DNA of 64,000 bases from Prevotella sp. (GCA_021636625.1 JAJWLX010000001.1:62001-126000), one strand, 5' to 3'. Positions 31,945 to 40,734 are shown, counted from the stretch's first letter. Program-made: numbers and translations. Notes: generated by a model from the letters alone, not told the origin.

Positions 31945-34410
31945 TTAGTTGGCTCCATCAATGAGTTTCATTACGCGGAGTCGGCTCTTGCCGTATGCCA
32001 CATAGATGTAGCCTCCATCCAGTGTAACATAGTTGGCAGACATGCCGGCTTCTGCTCTTTTCTTCACAACCTTTACTGGTTTGCCGTCTTCCATCTGGTT
32101 CTTGTCGAGAATTACCAGTCCGTAGCTTCCGCAAGCCAGGTAGATGTAATTAGCATCGAAAGTTACACCGTTTGCGTATCCCTGTGGTACCTTGGTGTTG
32201 GCAGTGAGCGGAGCTCCCCAGTTCCATACCTCTTCGCCAGTGGTAAGGTCGTAGCAAGACAATCCCTTGGCACTTCGGCATACGTAGATATGATTGCCGT
32301 CGATGGCTATTGTATTCTTACCGTCGTTAGGAGCAATGCTGCTTACGTTGATGGTCTTTGCTGGTGTGGCTGTAAGGATGTCGGCACCTAATGGGAATAC
32401 TTGAAGTGTGCCGCTTACTTCCTCTTTATCGCTCTTTACCTCATTGTTGTAGTGGAGTGTAACGATATATCGGTTGTCCAGGGCGATGTGCTTAGCCTTG
32501 CCTGGTGTTTCCTTTTTGCCGATTAAATCCAGCGTGTTGGCATCATATACTCCGTATCCTCTGGTAGTTGCCACCATCAGTTTGTTTCCGTCTCTTACGA
32601 TGCAGTTCTCGTCTGATTTTGCCAAACCTGTATGTTCCCAATCTACGATGGTGAGAGGGTTCAGTGTTGTAGATTCATCGATATCCTTGATGTCTGTGTC
32701 AAGAAGTCCGTTGTTATTCAAGGCAATTCTACCCATCATACCGCCGTTGGTTGAGTGACCAGCTATATATACGTATTTCGTAGCATCCTTGCCGTCCACC
32801 ATGAGGTGGTTGAAGTCGTAGATTTCCTTCTTGTCCTGCAGATACTGCAACATGGTTGTCTGGTCGTTCTTTGTTTCAAACACTTCGATACAACCACCCG
32901 TCTTCTTGTTTGGATCTGCCTGGTTCTCTTCGTTGGTGTGGTACGACATGTATAGTTTGCCATTGTATGGCTGAATACATGTAGCAGAGATGTCGTGTGT
33001 ATGATTTGTATAATCAATCACGGAAATCACATCAATCTTCTTGCCTGGTTCAGGGGTTGGAGTTGGTGTAGGGTCTGGTGTCGTACCGTCACATGATGTT
33101 GGGACAACAGGGTCATTATTCTTATCATATCTCTTTGTATTGTCTGAAAGACCTGGAGCATAAGTATAAGTTGCCGAATGTCCATTGTTGGTAAACTTAT
33201 CGCAGTCCATATAGATAACGCCTCCGCTTCCGCTAGCTCGGAAAATATAGCAGGTTGAGAAATATTCGTAGGTTCCCGGAGCAATAAGAATATTGCCAGC
33301 ATCATTATTTCCGTTGTATTTCACCTCTGCTGCTCTGAAGATGGCATTTGCATTGTCTCCTTGAAGAATGACTCTACTGTTGTTGCTGTCGTTGCCATTG
33401 TTGTCATTCTTGTACGTTCCCTTACAGTCGATGACACTGTTGTTAACCAGATAAATGGTACTTCCTGCACACTGGTCGATAGCTCCTGTCTTCAGATTGT
33501 TGATGTGCGCTTCAGCGCCATTTGAATTGAGAACCATCTTGTCTGTCACTTCAAATGAACAAGCATAAAGTTTTGGAGTAGAACCTTGAATTGTCAGCTT
33601 GTTGACTTTTGCTTTTCCGTTGATGTTCAGGATACATCCATCTACGACCAAATCCTGTTCTTCTGTACCAAGAAGATTGCCTTGAATATTGATTTTGGCA
33701 TCAGACTCAGTTGCCAGTTTACCTACGTTGGCATCGCCGCCCACATAAAGCAATCCTTTAACTTTCAGTTCATTTTTTACTTCAATGTTTCCGGTAGTAA
33801 AATAGGCATCATTACTTTCCAAATACATGTTGCTGCCCTCTTTTTTCAGAGTTCCACCATAATTGTAGCAATATACTCCTGTATTATTGAAAAGTGCAGT
33901 GTTATTGTTGTCTATATGTAATGTTCCTCCTTCGAGGATGTAGATCTTTCCTTTTTGTTCGGCATTGTTTATCCAGGTTGAATTATTCCATAGATTTTTT
34001 GAAGTCAGTTCGCCTTCGATAAACAGAGTGGCTCCGTTCATATTGAGCTCACTGCTTATTTTTGTGCCTTTCTTGATGATGTAGGTCTTGGAACCATCCA
34101 GTCCCTTACATCCATTGTTATTTTTGATTTCGATAGCTCCGTCATGGCTAGGCAGGCTAGGCATTCCGTAGACATCGCTCAGATTAGCCTCTGTTGCGCC
34201 AGCAGCTCTTGTTGTAGCTTTCGCCTTGTAGTTGATAACGCTACCAGCCAACTCCTGAGGGTCGGTGATGGAATTTACTTCTTCACCTACCACATTTTTT
34301 ATGACATTACCGGGGTTCGGATTAATTGGTGTGTCATTTGAATCGCTACAAGATGCCAGAAGCATTGCTGCGAAAGAGAAAGTAACAAGTCTTGAAAAAT
34401 AATGTTTCAT
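31945..34410 (-). CDS. Large surface lipoprotein A (beta-helix-like plus beta-propeller-like)
   Basis: 821 residues. The lipobox MLLASC is followed by SDSNDTP, an acidic sequence compatible with surface export in Bacteroidota. Residues 90-400 consist of short repeats of alternating beta strands with glycine and asparagine turns (IFIEGEL, LKVKGLLYVGGDANV, NIQGNLL), typical of right-handed beta-helices. The remaining half has WD/propeller-like blades, for example IYLACGSYGLVILDK and YIYVAYGKSRLRVMKL. It is a clear paralogue of the next gene. No catalytic motif is seen. Likely a surface-exposed adhesin or polymer-binding protein. A threonine/proline linker (PTPTPTPEP) lies between the two parts. 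Confidence 0.8.
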   Translation of the reverse strand: MKHYFSRLVTFSFAAMLLASCSDSNDTPINPNPGNVIKNVVGEEVNSITDPQELAGSVINYKAKATTRAAGATEANLSDVYGMPSLPSHDGAIEIKNNNGCKGLDGSKTYIIKKGTKISSELNMNGATLFIEGELTSKNLWNNSTWINNAEQKGKIYILEGGTLHIDNNNTALFNNTGVYCYNYGGTLKKEGSNMYLESNDAYFTTGNIEVKNELKVKGLLYVGGDANVGKLATESDAKINIQGNLLGTEEQDLVVDGCILNINGKAKVNKLTIQGSTPKLYACSFEVTDKMVLNSNGAEAHINNLKTGAIDQCAGSTIYLVNNSVIDCKGTYKNDNNGNDSNNSRVILQGDNANAIFRAAEVKYNGNNDAGNILIAPGTYEYFSTCYIFRASGSGGVIYMDCDKFTNNGHSATYTYAPGLSDNTKRYDKNNDPVVPTSCDGTTPDPTPTPTPEPGKKIDVISVIDYTNHTHDISATCIQPYNGKLYMSYHTNEENQADPNKKTGGCIEVFETKNDQTTMLQYLQDKKEIYDFNHLMVDGKDATKYVYIAGHSTNGGMMGRIALNNNGLLDTDIKDIDESTTLNPLTIVDWEHTGLAKSDENCIVRDGNKLMVATTRGYGVYDANTLDLIGKKETPGKAKHIALDNRYIVTLHYNNEVKSDKEEVSGTLQVFPLGADILTATPAKTINVSSIAPNDGKNTIAIDGNHIYVCRSAKGLSCYDLTTGEEVWNWGAPLTANTKVPQGYANGVTFDANYIYLACGSYGLVILDKNQMEDGKPVKVVKKRAEAGMSANYVTLDGGYIYVAYGKSRLRVMKLIDGAN

Positions 34411-34488
34411 GTTAATCTTTCTTTTATCGTTTTGTGTATAATTTGGTTGAATCTTTTCGGGCTATATTCCTAGCTCTTAAAGATTTAA

Positions 34489-34521
34489 TTCTCCCACACT
34501 CTTTTGGGGAGTGTGGGAGAA
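34489..34521 (-). terminator. Long hairpin between the two surface lipoprotein genes
   Basis: A 13-bp perfect stem TTCTCCCACACTC (34489-34501) / GAGTGTGGGAGAA (34509-34521). On the minus strand the tail is only moderately U-rich (AATTAAATCTTT), so partial termination is likely. That would make the first lipoprotein more abundant than the downstream genes. Confidence 0.65.
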
Positions 34522-34537
34522 AATAATATTTTGTTGA

Positions 34538-36958
34538 TTACTTTATCGTATTTACCAACTTGAAGATCTGAACACGGCTGCGTCCGTAAGCTACGCAGAT
34601 GTAATCCTTATACAGGGTTACGTAGTTAGCTGAGTTGTAGCTTTCTTTGCCATCATAGAAGGCACGGCGACGGGCAACAACATTCTCACCCTTAGCCTTG
34701 GTCTTGTCCAATACAACGAGACCATAACCGCCACATGCTACATAGATATAGTTGTTATCTACTGCAACACCGTTAACGCGACCGATAACCTTGTTGTTTT
34801 TGCTTACTGGAGCGTCGAACAGAACGGTACCGTTACCCTGTGCATCGTAGCGTACAAGACCGCCGTCACCCTGGCATACGTAAAGGTCTGTGCCATCTAC
34901 AGCGATGGTATTCTTTCCGTCAGGAACACCCACCTTGCCTACTGTGGTATAGCTCTGAGGAGCATCCAGACTTGTGTTGTCGAAGATGTTGACTGTACCA
35001 GTAGTTGTACCATTTGCCTCCAAGCCATAGAGCTTGTCACCGCCAACGGCAACGAACTTTACGCCGTTTGCTGTAAGGTGTGGAGTACGCTGGGTGAATG
35101 TAGAGTTGTAAACCTGATAGCCCTTGTTGGTTGCCAAAACGAAGTTGCCGTTATACTTAGCTACGCAGTTGGCATCGATACCATTTTTTGGATTTGTCTT
35201 GTCGATAGGGTAGGTAACGAGCTTGGTGTCGCTCAACTCACCATTTGACAGATTAGCATAACCCAGGAAAGCGCCTTCCTTGTTAGATGAAGCAGCAACA
35301 TAGAAGCGGTTGCCGTCAATCATACCATAGTTTACATCCAATCCTCCCTGAGCTGAAACGCTATTAACGAGAGTGAGCGTCTTGCCGTCGATACGAGCTA
35401 TTTCCAATCCACCTCCCATATCATTGCCCTGGGTGTGGTATGTAACATACAACTTGTCGTTGGCACTCTGGATAGATGTGGCAGAGAGGGTGTTCTGCTT
35501 AACACCTGCAGCTGAGAACAAATCGAGCTTTGGCTTTTTGATCAAGTCTTCAGCCTTTGCTGTTAACTCATAACCATACTGCTCTTTTTTGGCATCTTTC
35601 AGCTTAACTAAATCACCAGTGGTAGCCTTGTCGTAGTCGAGGTATGATGCAGAGATGTCAAGATCCTCGGCAGAATTAAGCTTGGTTGTACCCTGGAAGC
35701 AATTGGTGAACTGGAAGAGGAATGTAGCACCTTCACCTGGGGTAGCGAATGCCTGGATAGTCTCGTCACCGCTGTAATGGAACTCATCAGCCTTGATGAC
35801 AGCCACACCATTAGTCTTGTTCAGAGAAATCTGTCCTAATGCTGCGTTGTCGGTAACCAGCTTGTTCACATTGATAACGCCCTTGTTGTCGAGGTTGATC
35901 TTGCAGGCACCATTGAGGTTGAGCTGAGCTTCACCTACCTTGGTAACCTTGTTGTGCTCATCTTTCTCGTTGTTGGTTACATTGATGTAGTCTGCATCAA
36001 TCTGAGAACCTGCATTCATAGTCAAAGCCTTGGTAACCTTGATGGTACTGTTGTCGCCACACTGCAAGTAACCCTTGTTGTTGAGGTTGAGGGTTGCTGC
36101 TGTCAGGAAACCGCCTATCTGTAAGTTACCGTTGATGTTAACATCAGTAGCGTTCCAAACGTGAGCTGATGCATATACATTTGCACCTTCCTCAACGTTT
36201 ACTTCTGTACCACGAATAGAACCGATGATGCAGACGTTAGATCCGTTCTTGAAGGTAATCTTCTGTGCAGGAGCCGTCTTGTCTGTTGTGAGCTGTCCTA
36301 AACCAGATTTGAGCTCCTTGATAGTTACATCGTTGCCATTCTCGTCTTTTCCGGTTTTTAAACCTCTCCAAGAAGAATAGAGGTTACCCTCGATGACGAT
36401 GTCTTTTGTTGATTCTGCAGTCTTGATATAACCCAATTCGTTATAGACGGTAACGCCTGGCTTAATCATAGAGCCTTCGCCTTCAAAAATCAAAGAACCG
36501 CCCTGCTCAACAACGATTGTTGTATTCTCGAAAGTTGTAGCAGAGTAGTGCAATTTAGCATCTCCATTTACAAAGATAGTTGCATTCTTGATGGTGTTGT
36601 TGGTAAAGTCACAATCACCTGCAGACTTCTTCAGATAGAATCTGCCGTCAGCCAGATTGCATTTGCCATAAACCTGGGTATCGGTATTCTTCTGCTCAGG
36701 CATAGTGAATGTAGTTGCGAAATTTGCGTCAGCAGCTGTTCTAGTACCAAAGAACTTACGGGCATTAGCTGTAGTGTTCTTGTAGTTGATGACGTTAGAC
36801 ATCAATGACTCGCCGCTATTGGTGGTGAGATCAATAGTACTTGCATCAACCTTGGCTGGTGTAGAACCACCAGTAGGATCGCTGTTGCTGTCGCTACATG
36901 ATGCGAAAACGAATGCCGCCAAACCGATGGCAGCAAGCTTGGAATTGATTACCTTCAT
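34538..36958 (-). CDS. Large surface lipoprotein B, paralogue of lipoprotein A
   Basis: 806 residues. The lipobox FVFASC is followed by SDSNSDPTGG. As in lipoprotein A, an N-terminal stretch around residue 50 reads SNVINYKNTT (A has SVINYKAKATT), then many short beta turns rich in Asn and Gly (IFVNGDAKLHYS, IVVEQGGSLIFEGEG, VNINGNLQIGGFLT), then a propeller-like half with NYIYVACGGYGLVVLDK and a last blade ICVAYGRSRVQIFKLV. The gene lies first in the eight-gene minus-strand block, so it should be the most transcribed. Codon use is biased toward a few codons, more than in its neighbours, as in abundant proteins. Confidence 0.8.
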   Translation of the reverse strand: MKVINSKLAAIGLAAFVFASCSDSNSDPTGGSTPAKVDASTIDLTTNSGESLMSNVINYKNTTANARKFFGTRTAADANFATTFTMPEQKNTDTQVYGKCNLADGRFYLKKSAGDCDFTNNTIKNATIFVNGDAKLHYSATTFENTTIVVEQGGSLIFEGEGSMIKPGVTVYNELGYIKTAESTKDIVIEGNLYSSWRGLKTGKDENGNDVTIKELKSGLGQLTTDKTAPAQKITFKNGSNVCIIGSIRGTEVNVEEGANVYASAHVWNATDVNINGNLQIGGFLTAATLNLNNKGYLQCGDNSTIKVTKALTMNAGSQIDADYINVTNNEKDEHNKVTKVGEAQLNLNGACKINLDNKGVINVNKLVTDNAALGQISLNKTNGVAVIKADEFHYSGDETIQAFATPGEGATFLFQFTNCFQGTTKLNSAEDLDISASYLDYDKATTGDLVKLKDAKKEQYGYELTAKAEDLIKKPKLDLFSAAGVKQNTLSATSIQSANDKLYVTYHTQGNDMGGGLEIARIDGKTLTLVNSVSAQGGLDVNYGMIDGNRFYVAASSNKEGAFLGYANLSNGELSDTKLVTYPIDKTNPKNGIDANCVAKYNGNFVLATNKGYQVYNSTFTQRTPHLTANGVKFVAVGGDKLYGLEANGTTTGTVNIFDNTSLDAPQSYTTVGKVGVPDGKNTIAVDGTDLYVCQGDGGLVRYDAQGNGTVLFDAPVSKNNKVIGRVNGVAVDNNYIYVACGGYGLVVLDKTKAKGENVVARRRAFYDGKESYNSANYVTLYKDYICVAYGRSRVQIFKLVNTIK

Positions 36959-37427
36959 ATCTATTAATAGTTTTAATTTTATTTTAGACGTTATTATCTT
37001 TACGTTATTATCATTATCTTTACTTCATTATTATCTTTGCTTTTACTTACTTTTTAAGTTTAGTTCGAAAAGTCGCTTTTAAAAGTTCTGTTCGAATACT
37101 TATTTTTAAGCTCAGTTCGTATAATAAGTGTTTTTTAGCGGGTGTTTAGGGCAACTGCCAGATGCCTTCGCATAGCCATTACTCTTCTATCTGCAAATTC
37201 ACGGTGCAAATATACTGTAATTATTGCAAATGGAGTCATTTTGCGGGTTAAATATTCTTAAAACGAAAAATCTTTTGTGCTGAGTGTTATGGAGTTACCT
37301 TTTGTTAGCGATAACGAGGTTGTGAAAAAGCCTAAAATCCAGGTATGTTTCTTATGGTATCATATATGTTACAAAAGGGAATACGGAAGAGGATGCTGTT
37401 TTCGGCACCTCTTTCGCTTTCTCCTTT
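36959..37427. other. Gene-free leader region of the surface lipoprotein block
   Basis: 469 bp with no credible gene. It contains short AT-rich direct repeats (CGTTATTATCTTTA and relatives at 36989-37040) and three loose copies of a unit built around AGTTCG (37062, 37090 and about 37115). A minus-strand TATATTTG (37214-37207) is a possible -7 element, which would give the lipoprotein B message a long leader of roughly 240 nt. No other structure noted. Confidence 0.5.
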
Positions 37428-38036
37428 CTAGTCTATTTTGTTGGCAATGCCTATAGCCCATTCCGGAATCTCCTTTACGTATTCCTTAAATATTTTACCT
37501 TCTGTCATTCTGAAAAGAAGTTGAGCTTCTACACCGTCAATTGAGTTGTCATATACGTATGTACGGTCAGCGTATTGGGATGCTATTTCGCAATTGGTGA
37601 TGGACTTTGTGTATCTTGAAATGATTTTTGAGATTGGGACATCGTGACCACCCTTCATGACTCTTGCTGCAATTCTTGAAGCATTGATGGTTGGTGATGA
37701 GGTTCCAACGAAGAAGAGGCGAATGAAGAACCCGGCATCTTTCGCCCTTTGGATAAAGTTTATTTTCTCGTCAGTAGACATGACTGTCTCGAAAATCATA
37801 CTGTGTTTGTTTTTGAGGCACTCTTCTCTTTGCTGTTGGCAATATTGGGCAGCCTTCATAACGGCTTCCTGGTTGTTCCAGTCGCCAAACATGTGTTGGG
37901 CTACATTGTCGGGGTTGATATAGAGCGAGTCCTCTAGCCAGTCGTGTTGTAGAACTCGGCTGGTTATGGTAGTCTTTCCGGATCCGTTTGGTCCCGCAAT
38001 GACTATGAGAACTGGTTTATGTTGTTTTGTGACCAT
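37428..38036 (-). CDS. Zeta toxin family P-loop kinase
   Basis: 202 residues. The P-loop AGPNGSGKTT (14-23) opens the protein, followed by the Zeta-like YINPDNVAQ and a conserved glutamate in MIFETVMST, then the basic RIAARVMKGGHDVP motif. Zeta enzymes phosphorylate UDP-GlcNAc or related nucleotide sugars and thereby poison cell-wall synthesis; some family members in Bacteroidota lack a clear toxic role. It is the last gene of a compact three-gene operon: 4 bp after a 63-residue protein that in turn follows a 79-residue one. No Epsilon-type antitoxin by sequence, so the small partners are candidates. Confidence 0.85.
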   Translation of the reverse strand: MVTKQHKPVLIVIAGPNGSGKTTITSRVLQHDWLEDSLYINPDNVAQHMFGDWNNQEAVMKAAQYCQQQREECLKNKHSMIFETVMSTDEKINFIQRAKDAGFFIRLFFVGTSSPTINASRIAARVMKGGHDVPISKIISRYTKSITNCEIASQYADRTYVYDNSIDGVEAQLLFRMTEGKIFKEYVKEIPEWAIGIANKID

Positions 38037-38040
38037 TACA

Positions 38041-38232
38041 TTAGTTCAAATTGAATTTTTGTCGTTGTTCCTTTGCCATTTTTTGCATGTTGGCAAAAAG
38101 CTTGTCATGGGCTTCCTGATTTTCTCTGTTGTAGATTTTGGCAGCCTCGTGCATAATCTGAGCCAGCATTTCATCTGTTGGCTCTTCCATGCTTGTCAGC
38201 CGATAGCTATTTAGTTCTTTTTCTGAAATCAT
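38041..38232 (-). CDS. Small helical protein, candidate antitoxin of the zeta operon
   Basis: 63 residues, highly charged and helical (PTDEMLAQIMHEAAKIYNRE, then KLFANMQKMAKEQRQKFN). It lies 4 bp before the zeta gene and 12 bp after the 79-residue gene. I do not recognise a named domain. Its small size, charge and position directly before the toxin are those of an antitoxin. Confidence 0.65.
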   Translation of the reverse strand: MISEKELNSYRLTSMEEPTDEMLAQIMHEAAKIYNRENQEAHDKLFANMQKMAKEQRQKFNLN

Positions 38233-38244
38233 AATTCTAATATT

Positions 38245-38484
38245 TTAAAAATGGCGCAAATCATTTTTGTAGTCGAATGTCTCAGGCGTATGAATGCCTT
38301 TGGTCATGGCTGCGATTCTTGGGTCTATAACTAAGTCTGCCTTGGTTATTTTCTTAGCCTTTGTTTTGTTGGGAGACAATATTTTCTTGAGTGCTTTGAC
38401 TGCCTTGCTAATTGTCTCGTAGTCTTCGTTAGCTATTATGCTGACGAGTGACTGGTATTCTGATTGTAACTCTAATGCTGTCAT
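38245..38484 (-). CDS. Small hypothetical protein, first gene of the zeta operon
   Basis: 79 residues. An N-terminal helical region (ELQSEYQSLVSIIANEDYET) is followed by a lysine-rich middle (LSPNKTKAKKITKADLVIDP) and an ordered-looking end (GIHTPETFDYKNDLRHF). This split layout, helical half plus disordered lysine-rich half, is common in antitoxins that bind DNA or toxin. A good promoter lies at 38512-38542. Family not recognised. Confidence 0.6.
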   Translation of the reverse strand: MTALELQSEYQSLVSIIANEDYETISKAVKALKKILSPNKTKAKKITKADLVIDPRIAAMTKGIHTPETFDYKNDLRHF

Positions 38485-38511
38485 AGTGTATTGTTTTTAA
38501 AATTCCTGCGG

Positions 38512-38542
38512 CAAAAATACGATTTATTTCTTGAACTTGCAA
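38512..38542 (-). promoter_or_regulatory. Predicted promoter of the zeta operon
   Basis: Minus strand: TTG (38542-38540), 20-bp spacer, TATTTTTG (38519-38512). The first start codon is at 38484. Confidence 0.6.
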
Positions 38543-38583
38543 GTTTTTGGGGATATATTTTCATTCCTTTGCATGTTTTTCTT

Positions 38584-38760
38584 GTTTCAAAAGAGCCTTA
38601 CTTGCTGTTCAAAAGAGCCTTACGTAACGTTCAATTAAGCCTAACGTAAACCTTAATTGAGGCTTAATTGGATGGTAAGTAAGGCTCTATTGCAAGGCAT
38701 TTGTGGCTCTTTTTGCAATCTTTTTGGGCTTTTTTGCAACCTTTCGGGTTTCTTTTGCGT
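38584..38760. repeat. Array of imperfect 22-23 bp units with mirror-image halves
   Basis: The left half carries units based on GTTCAAAAGAGCCTTACgT (starting about 38584, 38607, 38629); the right half carries inverted counterparts (TAAGTAAGGCTCTATTGC and TGGCTCTTTTTGCAA types). Perfect pairings include AGAGCCTTACTT (38592-38603) with AAGTAAGGCTCT (38677-38688) and, inside it, CAATTAAGCC (38632-38641) with GGCTTAATTG (38661-38670). No gene in it. Confidence 0.75.
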
Positions 38761-38799
38761 CTAAGCATCAGAATATAGGAAATTTAAAATTGAAAGAGT

Positions 38800-39669
38800 A
38801 TGAAAAGAATGAGTATTTGGGTTGCTTCGGCAACTTTGTTTCTTGCCTCTATGGGCATCTGTTCCTGCAGTATGGGTTCTACCACCACTTCTGAAATGAG
38901 GGGAAGCCTGGAGTTTACGCAGGATGATTTGAGAGAGAAGCCTTTCAAGGCTATCGACGTGGATGTGGTTGCCAGTGTCTATTATACACAGAACGACGGT
39001 GATGAATGCAGCGTGCGACTGGATTACTCTGCCATCAAGGATGCTGAGTTCGTTCAGAAACTCAAGGAGAAAATCAAGGTGGTTTATCGTGACGGCGAAG
39101 TGAAGATCGGTCTGACGGGAAGACTCAAGGTGCCTGCCAGCTGTAATTCTGAAAAAAACAGATTGAAGATTTATATCACCAGTCCTGATCTGGTGAAGAT
39201 TACTCAGGAAGGAGTAGGGGCTTTCTATGCCAAGTCTATTAACAGTGACCGCCTGGAAATCGATAACGAGGGCGTAGGCTCTGTCAGCATCAATCAGATT
39301 CTTGCCAACAAGCTGGATGTTACCAATGAGGGTGTAGGCTCTGTCAGCATCGATGATGCCAAGGGCGATGTGATGAAGATTGACAACGAAGGTGTCGGCT
39401 CCGTAAAGGTTGGCAATGTGGCGATGGGCGACCTGAAGGTGGATAACGAGGGTGTAGGCTCCGTTACGCTCGATTTCTTCAAGGGCGGAAACCTGAAGAT
39501 CAACAATGATGGCGTGGGTAAGGTAAGCGCCAAGGTTGATTGCCAGGTATTGAATGTTGAACTGGATGGTGTTGGCGGCGTGCATCTGAGCGGTGTTGCC
39601 GGCAAATATACCCGTCATAAGGACGGCGTTGGAAGCATTTCTGACGGAGGTCTGAAGGTTGGCAGATAA
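38800..39669 (+). CDS. GIN domain (DUF2807) lipoprotein with exact 20-residue repeats
   Basis: 289 residues with a signal peptide and cysteines at 21 and 23 (MGICSC) that probably make it a lipoprotein. The GIN (head GIN, DUF2807) family is a secreted beta-solenoid common in Bacteroidota. Here the solenoid is unusually regular: GVG occurs at residues 138, 158, 178, 198, 218 and 238, exactly 20 apart, four of them in the form NEGVGSV, then at 257 and 276. Each coil has the pattern L-x-I/V-x-NEGVGSV. Function of the family is unknown; a role in cell-surface structure or signalling has been suggested. It stands alone with a terminator behind it. Confidence 0.85.
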   Translation: MKRMSIWVASATLFLASMGICSCSMGSTTTSEMRGSLEFTQDDLREKPFKAIDVDVVASVYYTQNDGDECSVRLDYSAIKDAEFVQKLKEKIKVVYRDGEVKIGLTGRLKVPASCNSEKNRLKIYITSPDLVKITQEGVGAFYAKSINSDRLEIDNEGVGSVSINQILANKLDVTNEGVGSVSIDDAKGDVMKIDNEGVGSVKVGNVAMGDLKVDNEGVGSVTLDFFKGGNLKINNDGVGKVSAKVDCQVLNVELDGVGGVHLSGVAGKYTRHKDGVGSISDGGLKVGR

Positions 39670-39713
39670 CGTAAGTCCTTGAAAATCAAAACAAAATGGC
39701 AGAGAGAATGAAA

Positions 39714-39756
39714 CCCCATGTAAAACTTGCGAAGAATGAGCAAGTTTGGCATGGGG
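39714..39756 (+). terminator. Terminator-like hairpin and pyrimidine tract after the GIN gene
   Basis: CCCCATG (39714-39720) pairs with CATGGGG (39750-39756), with an inner stem AAACTTGC/GCAAGTTT (39723-39730/39740-39747). It is followed at 39757-39880 by more than 120 bases of almost pure T and C. The long pyrimidine tract is unusual; it may simply be an extended U-rich tail. Confidence 0.75.
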
Positions 39757-39908
39757 TTAGTTCTTCTTATTTTTCTATTTTTTCTTTTATTTATTTTCTT
39801 TTTTATCTTTTCTTCTTGCTACTTCTTCTTGTCGTTTTTTTCTTTTCTTTTTTTCTTGTTTTCTTTTTCTTCTTCTTGTAGAAATTCTCTGTTAGGCATC
39901 TTTAACAA

Positions 39909-40655
39909 TTAGAAGTCCCACTTCACACCCAGGCAAGGGCGAACCTTTGCTCCATCGGTGCTGCCGAAGTTATTGGTAATCTCTACCTCACCACCCAGGC
40001 TCAGGTTCTCGCAGCCGAAGTGCTGACCTACATTGTACCACAGCTGTGGCTCGGTGATGAATACTGTATGGCGGGTCTTAGCCTTGCCGTCGCCATCTAC
40101 GGCTCCGTGGGTTTCCCACCAGAAATCAGCGAAGCCGTCAAACTTCAGTCCCTTTACACCGAAGAGGTCGTTGCAGGTCCATACGGCTGTCAACTGCATT
40201 GGAACATTCTGGTCGGTCTTGCGGATGGTCTTATAGAGAACATCCAGATTCAGGGTGTTCTTGTAGGTAGCATCGTGAATCAGATACTCCACACCGAAGA
40301 GCCAGGCATTGTTGATAGGGTAGTTCTTGGTGATACCACCATTGTACTCTACGTGCAGGCTCCAGTTCTTCATGCTGCTGTTCTGCCAGAAGTTCAAGGC
40401 ACGTGAAATCTCGGTATAGGTGCCGCCCTGTGCTACGTTCGGACTGTTAGGGTCCATCTTGTCGTAGTTGAAGTCGTGGTCAACGAAGAAGTAGGTGCTT
40501 CCCCATTTGTCCTGCTTGAACATCTCCAAGGTCAGGGTTACATACTTACGGTCGGTACCGAAATCATAAAGAATCTGTGCGTTGGTCTGTGCAAGAGTCT
40601 TGCTTGCTGGAAGCAATGCCAATGCCATCAGCAGGAGGCTTTTTAATTTTCTCAT
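39909..40655 (-). CDS. DUF5020 outer-membrane beta-barrel protein
   Basis: 248 residues. A signal peptide (KSLLLMALALLPASKTLAQ) is followed by alternating polar/hydrophobic strands ending in a C-terminal aromatic residue (CLGVKWDF), typical of outer-membrane barrels inserted by BAM. The pattern Q-LYDFGTDRKYVTLTLEMFKQDKWGSTYFFVD and the FFVDHDFNY, NAWLFGVEYL and EPQLWYNVG blocks are those of DUF5020, a family similar in shape to the nucleoside channel Tsx. Substrate unknown. A terminator-like hairpin lies upstream (40735-40765), which belongs to glyA. Confidence 0.82.
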   Translation of the reverse strand: MRKLKSLLLMALALLPASKTLAQTNAQILYDFGTDRKYVTLTLEMFKQDKWGSTYFFVDHDFNYDKMDPNSPNVAQGGTYTEISRALNFWQNSSMKNWSLHVEYNGGITKNYPINNAWLFGVEYLIHDATYKNTLNLDVLYKTIRKTDQNVPMQLTAVWTCNDLFGVKGLKFDGFADFWWETHGAVDGDGKAKTRHTVFITEPQLWYNVGQHFGCENLSLGGEVEITNNFGSTDGAKVRPCLGVKWDF

Positions 40656-40734
40656 AACAATGTTTTCTTGTTTTTGATGATGAAGTTTAAAATATGATTT
40701 GAAACTAAAAAATAAAATATGATACTGAATTAAA

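Noticed and set aside
39727..39912. Phe/Leu-rich open frame after the GIN gene
   Set aside because: It is the translation of a pyrimidine tract, not a membrane protein.
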